Shown one piece after another: positions 16,933 through 25,020 of a DNA stretch of 42,963 nucleotides. The first letter of the stretch is position 1, and every line of letters starts with the position of its first letter. The notes beneath the pieces are model-generated. The model was not told where the DNA came from. It made no database searches and worked only from the letters and a program-made list of their open reading frames with translations. Made by a program: the position numbers and the translations under genes. Source of the DNA: Bacteroidales bacterium (GTDB lineage Bacteria; Bacteroidota; Bacteroidia; Bacteroidales; UBA932); the NCBI GenBank assembly GCA_017483985.1, contig JAFUUB010000070.1, positions 1-42,963 of the forward strand, written 5' to 3'.

Positions 16933-17613
16933 ATGAAATCGTATCGCGTCCTCATCCTTTGGATTTGCATCCTCCTGCCGGCCGGCTGCGGCACGCGGCA
17001 GACCGGGGTGCAGGCTCCTCTGCAACAAGCGGATACGCTGTCTGTCCCGGACACGGTGTTCGCCGCCATGCCCATCCCTGCGGAGGTGGAAGCGCGAATG
17101 CGCGGGGTCACCTGGCCCGAAGGGGCGGAGATCGGCCTGGAGGACCTGCGCTACCTCCGGCTTTCCTACTGCGATTTCGAGGGCCGCACCCGGACCGGCG
17201 AAATGGTTTGCAACCAGCAGATTGCGGAGGACCTGGTCGAGATCTTCCGTGCCCTTTACCAGGCCCGTTACCCGATCCGGAGCATCCGGCTGGCCGACGA
17301 TTTCGGCGGATCGGACGAAGCCTCGATGGAGGCGGACAACACTTCCTGCTTCAACTACCGCCTGCGTCCGGGCCAGCGCATCCTGTCCAAGCACGCCCTC
17401 GGCCTGGCCGTCGACGTCAATCCCCTGGAGAACCCGTATGTCCGGTATGGGAACGTACAGCCCGCCGGCGCCGAGCCGTTTGCGGACCGGGACAGGGACT
17501 TTCCCCACAAGATCGATCCCACGGACCTGTGCTACCGCCTGTTCCGCGAGCGGGGCTTCTACTGGGGCGGCAGCTGGCAGAAGCACAAAGACTACCAGCA
17601 CTTCGAGAAATAA
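16933..17613 (+). CDS. M15-family metallopeptidase lipoprotein (D-Ala-D-Ala carboxypeptidase / L-Ala-D-Glu endopeptidase type)
   Basis: A 226-residue lipoprotein (lipobox LPAGC, Cys19). The M15 zinc site is visible: H154 and D161 in KHALGLAVDVN and H223 in the C-terminal DYQHFEK, with SCFNYR upstream as in the family. M15 enzymes cut peptidoglycan cross-links or stem peptides in the periplasm; whether this one is a carboxypeptidase or an L-Ala-D-Glu endopeptidase cannot be told. An in-frame ATG at 16900 precedes the -7 box, so the start is placed at 16933, where the lipoprotein signal begins. It is divergent from the TonB-receptor operon and ends in a terminator shared with the SusD gene. Confidence 0.88.
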   Translation: MKSYRVLILWICILLPAGCGTRQTGVQAPLQQADTLSVPDTVFAAMPIPAEVEARMRGVTWPEGAEIGLEDLRYLRLSYCDFEGRTRTGEMVCNQQIAEDLVEIFRALYQARYPIRSIRLADDFGGSDEASMEADNTSCFNYRLRPGQRILSKHALGLAVDVNPLENPYVRYGNVQPAGAEPFADRDRDFPHKIDPTDLCYRLFRERGFYWGGSWQKHKDYQHFEK

Positions 17614-17619
17614 ACCAAA

Positions 17620-17645
17620 AAAAGCAGCCCGCGAAGGCTGCTTTT
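17620..17645. terminator. Bidirectional intrinsic terminator between the M15 and susD-like genes
   Basis: AAAAGCAGCC (17620-17629) pairs perfectly with GGCTGCTTTT (17636-17645) around a 6-base loop, with A-rich and T-rich flanks. It lies between two convergent genes. Confidence 0.85.
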
Positions 17646-17663
17646 CTTTTGTGGTGCAAAGGC

Positions 17664-19115
17664 TTAATAGCCCGGATTCTGCTGGCCTGCCAGGCTCGGA
17701 TTCGCATCCATCTCCGCCTTCGGGATCGGCAGGACGATCATGTGGAAGGTCCGGTCAAAATCCAGGTACTTGGAATAGTGGGCGGGCACCTTGCTGACCT
17801 TCGAGTCTTTCTCATCGACACGCTGGACCCGGAGGTTGTTGCGCATCAGGTCATACAGGCGGTGGCCTTCACCCACCAGTTCCTTGCGGCGTTCCAGGAG
17901 CACCCGGTCGAGCGTGACGGTCTCGCCTTCGACCGTATTGTCCGGATTGGCGCGACGGACGATCGGATCCAGGTATTTCACGGCATTGGCGTTGTCCTCC
18001 AGCTTGCACGCGGCCTCGGCGGCGTTCAGGTACGCCTCGGACAGACGGATCAGCGGGATGTTCGCATCGGCGACCGCTTCTCCTTCCTGCGGCTGGAACT
18101 TGTTGACATACGGGATCTTGCTGGAAATCGTGATGATCTTGTTCCGCACGTCTTTCGGATCGCTCTTGAGCAAGTTGTAGAACGAGACGGTTACGCAATA
18201 ATCCTTGTAGCCCTCGCCGGAATTCAGGTAGCCGAGGCTTTCCTTGCCGGGGCTGTCGGTCGTCAGGTTGACAATCTCCAGCAGCACCTCGCCGGGCTTT
18301 CCGGCATTGGAGTCATTGGACCAGGCCGTCGGATACTCCTCGTTGGTCCAGAGGGCATAGCCGTTCTCCTCAGCACCTTCGATCGCCTCCTGTGCGGCCT
18401 TCAGGGCATTGGCGTTGTCGCCCTTGTACAGGTACACGCGGCTGAGCAGCGTCAGCGCACCCCATTTGTTCAGGTGTCCTTTCTGGAAGTCCTCGCCGAT
18501 CAGTTCGCAGCCTTCCTTCAGGTCGGAGATGACCTGTTCATAGCACTGGGCCACCGTGCTGCGGGCCGGCTTGCTGTTGATATCCGCGGCCTTGTCCACG
18601 AGCGGGACGCCCAGGGATGCCCCGTTATCCATCGTATAGGGGTAGCTGTACAGGCGGAGCAGGTCGAAATAGGCCAGGGCCCGCAGGCACTTCGCCTCAC
18701 CCTTGATGTTGTCACGCAAGGTCTTCTCGTCATCGTTCTGGGTCGGCAACTGGTCGATCTTGTTCAGAACGATGTTGCAGTTGGCGATCATGTTGTACAG
18801 GTAAGACCAGTGCGAGGCGGGCGCATTGTCCTTGGAGAAGTTGAAACGGTAGTAGTTGCCGGTACGCTTGGTCGAGGAGACGGCGATCATGTCGTCGGCG
18901 GTCACGTCGGCATAGTACACCAGCCGTCCGGAGTAGGCGTATGGATCCTGCATCGTATTGTAGACGCTGTTCAGGGCGTATTTCGCCTCGGACACCAGCT
19001 GGATGCTCGTTTCGGACGGAACGCGCGTCGAGGGCTCCAGGTCCAGCCAGTCATTGCCGCAGGATACGGCAGCCGCGCACAGGGCTATAAGGGAAAAGAT
19101 TTTATAGGTTTTCAT
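17664..19115 (-). CDS. SusD/RagB-family surface glycan-binding lipoprotein
   Basis: A 483-residue lipoprotein (lipobox AAVSC, Cys19) starting its mature part with GNDWLDLEP, the usual SusD opening. The helical SusD core contains GEAKCLRALAYFDLLRLY, the TPR-like NKWGALTLLSRVYLYKGD, and PLIRLSEAYLNAAEAAC followed by LERRKELVGEGHRLYDLMR, all typical of the family. The C terminus ends in the common QNPGY. The start is set at MKTYKIF instead of four codons earlier. It follows the SusC gene by 13 bases. SusD caps the SusC barrel and captures oligosaccharide. Because the adjoining SusC is frameshifted, this pair may be non-functional. No glycosidase lies beside it. Confidence 0.92.
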   Translation of the reverse strand: MKTYKIFSLIALCAAAVSCGNDWLDLEPSTRVPSETSIQLVSEAKYALNSVYNTMQDPYAYSGRLVYYADVTADDMIAVSSTKRTGNYYRFNFSKDNAPASHWSYLYNMIANCNIVLNKIDQLPTQNDDEKTLRDNIKGEAKCLRALAYFDLLRLYSYPYTMDNGASLGVPLVDKAADINSKPARSTVAQCYEQVISDLKEGCELIGEDFQKGHLNKWGALTLLSRVYLYKGDNANALKAAQEAIEGAEENGYALWTNEEYPTAWSNDSNAGKPGEVLLEIVNLTTDSPGKESLGYLNSGEGYKDYCVTVSFYNLLKSDPKDVRNKIITISSKIPYVNKFQPQEGEAVADANIPLIRLSEAYLNAAEAACKLEDNANAVKYLDPIVRRANPDNTVEGETVTLDRVLLERRKELVGEGHRLYDLMRNNLRVQRVDEKDSKVSKVPAHYSKYLDFDRTFHMIVLPIPKAEMDANPSLAGQQNPGY

Positions 19116-19128
19116 GTTCCGTGGCATT

Positions 19129-21636
19129 TTAGAAGTTGAGGTTGATACCGAAGGTCAGGGTCTTCAGCGGCGGCGTTCCCCAGATGGCATAGCCGCCGGA
19201 GACGGCTTCCGGATCGTAGTAGTCATACTTCGCCCAGGTCCAGAGGTTGTTGGCGGAGAAGTACAGACGGGCCGAATCGATGCGGGCCGCGCTGGTCCAG
19301 GTCTTGGGCAGGGTCACGCCGAAGGTCAGGGTCTTCAGGCGGATGAAGTCCGTGCTGTGGAGACGGCGGTCGGTGGTCACCTTGTTCATGGCGACGTCCG
19401 GGGATTTGATGAATGTCTCGAACTGGGTGACATCGCCAGGTTTCTTCCAGTTGTCCGCGTAGTAGGTCGGGATGTTGGCCTTCATGTCGTTGCCGCCATG
19501 CTCGGTCTTCTGGGCCCAGCGGTCATAGGAATAGCCTCCGAATTGGTAGGAGAACAGGAAACTCAGGTCGAACCAGCGGTAGCGCAGCGTATTGGAAAGG
19601 CCTCCGGTCAACTTCGGCTCGGCATGCTTGTCCAGCAGGATGGCATTCGCCTCGGTGTCATTTTCCGTAATGTCCTTGATGTAGTTGCCCTTCTCGTCAC
19701 GCTCGTTGGTGTAGAACTGCGGGGCGCCCGTATCCGGATTGATGCCGGCGAACTCGATCATGTAGAAGGTCCGGTAGGAATGGCCGACGGAGTGGTTGAA
19801 CACGCCGTCGATGATCTCCGTCTGCTCGCCGTCGAGGACGACGATCTCATTGCGGTTGTGGGCCAGGTTGAAGGTCGTATTCCAGGTGAAATCCTTCGTC
19901 TGAACGTTCATGGAGCTGATTTCCACCTCGACGCCGCGGTTGCGGACCTGGCCGATGTTGGTCAGGTAGGAGCCCAGGCCGTTGGTCATGGAGATCGGCA
20001 GGTCCATCAGCAGGTTCTTGGTGTTGCGGGTGTAGTATTCCATCGTGAAGTTCAGGCGGTTCCACAGGCCGAAGTCAATACCGAGGTTGAGGTTGTAGTT
20101 GGTTTCCCATTTGAGTCCTTTGTTTTCGATCTGGTTGATGCCCATGGCCGGCTCCAGGTTGTAGCCGCCGCTGACGGAACTCAGGCCCATGTAGCCGAAG
20201 TAGTCGGACGGAAGGGTACCGTTCACACCGTAGGAGGCCCGGAATTTCAGGTCGGTCAGCCAGTTGGAAACCGGCTGCATGAAACCCTCGCGGATTACGC
20301 GCCAGGCGCCGGACACGGACCAGAAATGACCCCAGCGGTTGTCCCGGTGCAGGCGGGAACTGCCGTCCACACGGTAGCTGCCGCCCAGGTAGTAACGGTT
20401 GTCGTAGTCATAGTTGACACGGCCGATGTAGGACACCAGGCGGGTCCGGCTCTGGCTGCCGCCGACGCCTTCGGTCTTCACGCCGTTGCTGATATCCTGG
20501 CGGGACGGGGTCGCAAAATTGGAAGCGTCGCCGGACAGGTAGTCGCTGTACTGGTCGTCGATTTCATAACCCAGCAGTCCGTCGAGGTGGTGGACGTCGC
20601 CCAGGGTCTTGTTGTAGGTCAGCTGGTTGGTCCACACGAGTTTGTCCATCTCGTGGAACTGGGCAGCCATCTCGCCGTTGACGTCGTCACCGTTGGAGGT
20701 CCGGGGGTCCGCCCAGTTCTTGCCCTTGGTGTAGACGAAGTCATAGGCGACGGTGCTCTTGAACTTGAGGTCCGGGATGATCTCGTACTGCGCCCAGGCC
20801 GTATTGAAGGAACGGGTGACCCAGTTCTTCTTGTAGTCATAGGTCTGGGAAAGCAGCGGGTTGCGGTCGTCGTTGCGGATGAACTCGCGGTTCCAGGTGC
20901 CGTCCTCGTTGTAGACCGGGTCGGAAGGGACCACGCAGTTTCGGGAGGAATAGAACGGCGAGGTATAGGAAGTGCCTTCGCTGTAGATATCCTGTTGCAC
21001 CTTGGAGAACAGGATGTTGGCACCCAGGGACAGGCGGTCGGTCGCCATGTATTCGACATTGACGCGGGCGGAGAAACGCTCCATCTTGGAGGTCGCCGTG
21101 ACACCGTCCTGGTCCAGGTAGTTCAGGGACGTGAAATACTTGAAGCGGTCCGTACCGCCGGACAGGGAGGCCTCATAGTTGGAATGGCGGCCCTTGCGGA
21201 AAAGGATCTTGTCCCAGTCGACATAGCCGCACCACGGAACCGGGGCATAGTCGTCGATGTTCTCATCGGCATAGGTCTTCGCCGCGTCCTCGGTATCGCC
21301 TTTACGGATTCTGTCGTTGTACAGGCCGGTCCACATGTAGTCCCGGCGCTGCTCGCCGCCCATGACCGGACGGAACGGCATGGCGAAGTCCGTCTTGCCC
21401 CAGTCTGCCTTGAAACTAACCTGCGGCTTGCCGGCCTTGCCTTTCTTGGTGGTGATGACGACCACGCCGTTCGCCGCACGCGAGCCGTACAGGGAAGCCG
21501 CCGCGGCGTCCTTGATGATGGTGATGTTCTCGATGTCGCTGTTGTTCAGCGTGGACATGATGTCCAGACCCGCATCGCCGCCGGCGGCGCTGATGTCACC
21601 GCTGCGCATCGGAATGCCGTCGATGACATAGAGCGG
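19129..21636 (-). pseudogene. SusC/RagA TonB-dependent receptor, plug-and-barrel part after a frameshift
   Basis: From the point where the frame resumes as PLYVIDGIPMRSGD, this segment carries the rest of the plug, with the SusC signature LYGSRAANGVVVITTKKGK, and the full 22-strand barrel to a C-terminal TFGINLNF. It lacks a signal peptide and the N-terminal domain; those are in the other frame just upstream (21596-22195). The best in-frame ATG (MRSGD) could give an 826-residue product, but it could not be exported. Either the gene is inactivated or the assembly lacks about 11 bases. SusD follows after 13 bases, so the original unit was a normal susCD pair. Confidence 0.85.
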
Positions 21637-22195
21637 CGTTGAACGAGCCCATACCGCGGATGTTCAGGCTGGAGGCGGAACCCGGCTGGCCGGAGGTCTG
21701 GCTGAACTGCACGCCCGGGGCGTTGCCCTGCAGCATGTCCTGGAAGGAAATGGCCGGCACGTCCGCGAGCCGTTCCTGCTTCACGCTGGAAGCGGAACCG
21801 GCGTAGGCCGATTTCTTGAAGGTACCGTAACCGGTCACGATGACCTCGTCCATCAGGACGGCATCGGGATCCAGCTGGATGGAGAGCTGGGCTGAGGAAG
21901 TGACACGGACCTCCTTGTCGACATAGCCCAGGCAGGAGACGACGAGGGTCACCGGCAGGGACGGGACCTCCAGGGAGAAGCGTCCGTCAATATCCGTCGC
22001 CGCACCCTGGCGGGAACCTTTCACCATGACACCCGCGCCGATGACAGGCTCCTGCGTCTGTGCATCGGTGACGATGCCCTGCAGGCGGGTCGGTGCCGCC
22101 CAAGCCGGTTCACTGAAACCCAAACCGGCAAGCAGCACCAGGCAGCTGCAAAGAAGATTTCTCCACAGCACTTTGATGTTTGCAGATTTTAACAT
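21596..22195 (-). pseudogene. SusC/RagA receptor, signal peptide, regulatory-like domain and start of plug (N-terminal fragment)
   Basis: This frame holds a signal peptide (MLKSANIKVLWRN then a hydrophobic core to AWA), a carboxypeptidase-regulatory-like domain (LQGIVTDAQTQEPVIGAGV), the TonB-box region DEVIVTGYGTFKKSAY, and the first plug segment up to SLNIRGMGSFN. It then runs out of frame into ALCHRRHSDAQR and a stop. The matching continuation is in the neighbouring frame at 21636. The start at 22195 gives a leader of roughly 60 bases from the -7 box. A longer start at 22258 (MKKRF) would be almost leaderless and cannot be excluded. The frameshift lies at about 21634-21640. Confidence 0.8.
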
Positions 22196-22262
22196 GAAGT
22201 AAGTCAATTGATTAATAGGATTGTAACCGTATATTCGATATATAAAACGTTTTTTCATGCGA

Positions 22263-22270
22263 CAAATATA
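22263..22270 (-). promoter_or_regulatory. -7 box upstream of the frameshifted susC gene
   Basis: The minus strand reads TATATTTG, matching TAnnTTTG. It lies 67 bases upstream of the ATG at 22195 but only 4 bases upstream of the alternative ATG at 22258. No TTTG is seen 19-21 bases further upstream. Confidence 0.45.
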
Positions 22271-22360
22271 CATAAATACAGCCAATTTGACCATTTTTCC
22301 GTCCTTTATAATAATTGATTCGACCAAAAAGTAGAATAGCATCTTTTGCACGAAAAACAC

Positions 22361-22368
22361 TATCTTTG
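22361..22368 (+). promoter_or_regulatory. -7 box of the MATE gene, 7 bases before its start codon
   Basis: TATCTTTG is followed by CGGTCCC and the ATG at 22376. The predicted transcript would begin at or within a few bases of the start codon, as for the M15 gene. Confidence 0.5.
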
Positions 22369-22375
22369 CGGTCCC

Positions 22376-23707
22376 ATGGATATTTCACTCAGCGGACATT
22401 ACGGCTACCGGCGCCTGCTCACTTCTTCGGTCCCGAGCATCCTCATGATGCTCGTCGGGAGTATCTACAGCGTGGTGGACGGGATTTTCGTATCGAATTT
22501 CGTCGGGACGACCGCGTTTGCGGCCCTGAACATCATCTGGCCCGCCGTGATGATCATCGGCGCCCTCGGACTGATGGTCGGGACCGGCGGAAGCGCCATC
22601 GTCTCCATCACGATGGGGCAGCGGGACCAGGCCCGGGCCAACCGCTATTTCAGCATGCTGATCCGGTTTACCCTGCTGCTGTCGGTGATTTTCATGGTCC
22701 CGCTCCTGGTGTTCATGGAGCCGCTAGGCCGGATCCTGGGAGCCGAAGGGGAGACCCTCCGGCAATGCGTCATCTACGGGAGCATCTGCACCATCGGACT
22801 GCCGGCCTTCATGCTCCAGATGTGCTTCCAGTCCTTTTACATGACGGCGGAAAAGCCCCAGCTCGGAACGGCGCTGTCCATCGCCTGCGCCGTCACGAAC
22901 ATGGCCCTCGACGCCCTGTTCATCATCGTGTTCAAATGGGGATTGGCCGGCGCGGCGGCCGCCTCGATGCTGGCCTGCTGCGTGGGCGGCTTCTATCCGC
23001 TCTGGTATTTCCGGAGCCGCCGCAACCGCAGTTCCCTGAAACTGGTTCCGGCCCGGTTCGAGAAAAAGATCCTCCTGCGGGCCAGCGGAAACGGCCTTTC
23101 CGAATACGTGGGCAACATCTCGTTCAACATCCTGGCCATCTGCTATAACCTGCAGCTGCTCAAGATGATGGGAGAAAACGGCGTGGCCGCTTACTCGGTC
23201 CTGCTGTATTTCGGCTACATCTTCGCCGCCATCTTCATCGGCTACAACATCACCGTCACTCCGGTCATCGGCTACAATTACGGGTCGGAGAACACCGCAG
23301 AGCTCAAGAGCCTGCTGCGGCACTCCGTCTGGCTGCTGCTGGGGTTGGGATCCGTGATGACCCTGGTCTCGGAACTGGCCGCCGGGCCGGCTGCACGCCT
23401 GTTCGTCGGCTATGATCCCGAACTCTGCGACTTGACTGAACATGCCATCCGGCTCTACATGCTCAGTTTCTTCATCGCCGGCATCAACCTCTTCACCTCC
23501 GCCTGGTTCACGGGACTGGGAAACGGCAAGGTTTCGGCGATCGTCGCCTTCATCCGCAACCTGGTCTTCGAGCTGGGCTTCGTCTTCCTGCTGCCGGCCG
23601 TGCTCGGCAAAGACGGCATCTGGCTGGCCGTCGATGCCGCCGACCTGTGCTGCCTGATCCTGGGTACGGCCCTGATCCTGGGCTATCGGAAAACCTATGG
23701 CTATTGA
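22376..23707 (+). CDS. MATE-family multidrug/organic cation exporter
   Basis: A 443-residue inner-membrane protein with about twelve hydrophobic segments in two six-helix halves. The N-terminal half opens with SVPSILMMLVGSIYSVVDGIFVSNFVG and VGTGGSAIVSI, typical of MATE proteins of the DinF/MepA type, which exchange Na+ or H+ for drugs or cationic metabolites. The second half has IGYNYGSENTAELK, the repeat-related motif. The length is normal. The start is set at MDISLSG, after the -7 box; the in-frame ATG at 22346 is upstream of it. The substrate cannot be inferred. The two DUF4230 genes follow at 45 and 8 bases and may share the transcript. Confidence 0.92.
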   Translation: MDISLSGHYGYRRLLTSSVPSILMMLVGSIYSVVDGIFVSNFVGTTAFAALNIIWPAVMIIGALGLMVGTGGSAIVSITMGQRDQARANRYFSMLIRFTLLLSVIFMVPLLVFMEPLGRILGAEGETLRQCVIYGSICTIGLPAFMLQMCFQSFYMTAEKPQLGTALSIACAVTNMALDALFIIVFKWGLAGAAAASMLACCVGGFYPLWYFRSRRNRSSLKLVPARFEKKILLRASGNGLSEYVGNISFNILAICYNLQLLKMMGENGVAAYSVLLYFGYIFAAIFIGYNITVTPVIGYNYGSENTAELKSLLRHSVWLLLGLGSVMTLVSELAAGPAARLFVGYDPELCDLTEHAIRLYMLSFFIAGINLFTSAWFTGLGNGKVSAIVAFIRNLVFELGFVFLLPAVLGKDGIWLAVDAADLCCLILGTALILGYRKTYGY

Positions 23708-23752
23708 ACGGGTTTGGCACGCGGTGTGCAGCATTCCGGACAGACGTATACC

Positions 23753-24328
23753 ATGAAACGAACCGGATTCCTACCTGCCTTCCTGGCCCTCCTGCTCCCG
23801 GCCCTGCTCGTGTCGGGATGCGCTTCGCGCGGCCCTGAGGAAGATCCCGTCGCCCGGGAAATCCAGGCCCTGTCCTCTGCCAAGGAGCTGGGTCTGGTGG
23901 AATACCGCGTCCGGAAAATCATCAAGGCCGATGACGTCGGCGAGTGGTACAAACTGGGACAGCGGAAGATCCTCTTCAGCTGCACCGCCTACCTGAAAGC
24001 CGGTATCGACCTGTCCGCATTCTCGCTCGCGGATGTTGCCGCGGACCGGGAAGCGGGTATGGTCACGGTGACTCTTCCCCATGCGAAACTCCTGACCCTC
24101 AATATTCCGGCATCGGAGGTCCGGCTGGAATACGACCAGGTGACCCTCCTGCGCTCCTCCTTCTCCGCCCAGGAACGGAATGACCTGCTCCGCCAGGGAG
24201 AAGCCCAGATCCGCCAGAGCGTCCCGTCCCTCGGCATCCTCGAAAAGGCCGAGGAGAATGCGACCCTGTTCTTTGAATCCCTGTTCTCGAAAATGGGATT
24301 CGAAACCGTAAACGTACGATTTAAATAA
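23753..24328 (+). CDS. DUF4230-family lipoprotein
   Basis: A 191-residue lipoprotein (lipobox LVSGC, Cys23). It contains the DUF4230 pattern: YRVRKIIKADDV, then a tyrosine/lysine-rich strand, LFSCTAYLKAGIDLSAF, VTVTLPHAKLLTLNI, and the C-terminal helix RQGEAQIRQSVPSLGILEKAEENA followed by LFSKMGFETVNVRF. The family has no established function in Bacteroidetes. It is followed after 8 bases by a second DUF4230 protein with a transmembrane anchor, so the two are probably a paired system at the cell envelope. The start is at MKRTGF, 13 codons inside the longest frame, where the signal peptide starts. Confidence 0.82.
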   Translation: MKRTGFLPAFLALLLPALLVSGCASRGPEEDPVAREIQALSSAKELGLVEYRVRKIIKADDVGEWYKLGQRKILFSCTAYLKAGIDLSAFSLADVAADREAGMVTVTLPHAKLLTLNIPASEVRLEYDQVTLLRSSFSAQERNDLLRQGEAQIRQSVPSLGILEKAEENATLFFESLFSKMGFETVNVRFK

Positions 24329-24336
24329 AGGGGAAC

Positions 24337-25011
24337 ATGGCCAGGAAAACCTACCGGAAAACGATTACCATCACGGTCTCTCCCACCGTTATCCTGCTGG
24401 CGGTGCTGCTCCTGTGCATCGGCTGGACCCTCGTCCGGCTCAAGCGGACCCCGGATCCCAAGACGCTCCGGATCGCCGAGACCGCCGTCCTGGTCGAGCA
24501 GGTCAAAACCCTCGGGGAACTGACCACCGCCTGCTATTATGACGAACTCGTCCTCCAGGGTACCAAGCAGAATTATTTCTCCACGACCCCGCTTGGCGCC
24601 CTCGCCCGGGAAGGCCTCGGCCGGGATGTCGACGACCACCTGGTCCTCATCGCCCGGGGCACGGTCCGTGCCGGCCTCGATTTCCTGGAAATGGACGCGG
24701 AAGACATCCGTTTCTCCGGCGATACGGTGTTCCTCCGGCTACCGGAACCCCGGTACCTGGACGTCATCGTCAATCCTTCCGACTTCGAAGTCTTCGCGGA
24801 ATCCGGTACCTGGACCCACGAACAGGTCTCCCGGCTCCAGGACACGGCCCGGGAACGGCTGATCCAGGGGGCTGACCATTACGGGCTCAAGACCCGGGCC
24901 TATGAAGGCGCCATGGACGCCATCACGACGCTGCTGGAAGCGGCCGGGTATACCCACGTCCGCTTCGACCACCGGCCATCCTATATCAAGCTGCCTCCGC
25001 TCCGTGACTGA
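24337..25011 (+). CDS. DUF4230-family protein with an N-terminal transmembrane anchor
   Basis: A 224-residue protein with a basic N terminus (MARKTYRKTITI) and one membrane helix at about 16-32 (VILLAVLLLCIGWTLV), then a periplasmic DUF4230 domain: ELTTACYYDELVLQGTK, DDHLVLIARGTVRAGLDFLEM, VFLRLPEPRYLDVIVNPSDFEV. It ends in a helix and the strand YTHVRFDHRP. It differs from the upstream paralogue by anchor type: membrane helix versus lipid. The function is unknown. Its stop is 9 bases from the convergent GH9 gene stop. Confidence 0.82.
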   Translation: MARKTYRKTITITVSPTVILLAVLLLCIGWTLVRLKRTPDPKTLRIAETAVLVEQVKTLGELTTACYYDELVLQGTKQNYFSTTPLGALAREGLGRDVDDHLVLIARGTVRAGLDFLEMDAEDIRFSGDTVFLRLPEPRYLDVIVNPSDFEVFAESGTWTHEQVSRLQDTARERLIQGADHYGLKTRAYEGAMDAITTLLEAAGYTHVRFDHRPSYIKLPPLRD

Positions 25012-25020
25012 GCCCGGTCC

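Noticed and set aside
21634..21640. Programmed frameshifting in susC.
   Set aside because: No slippery heptamer or homopolymer at the join and part of the plug loop appears missing; a deletion explains it better.
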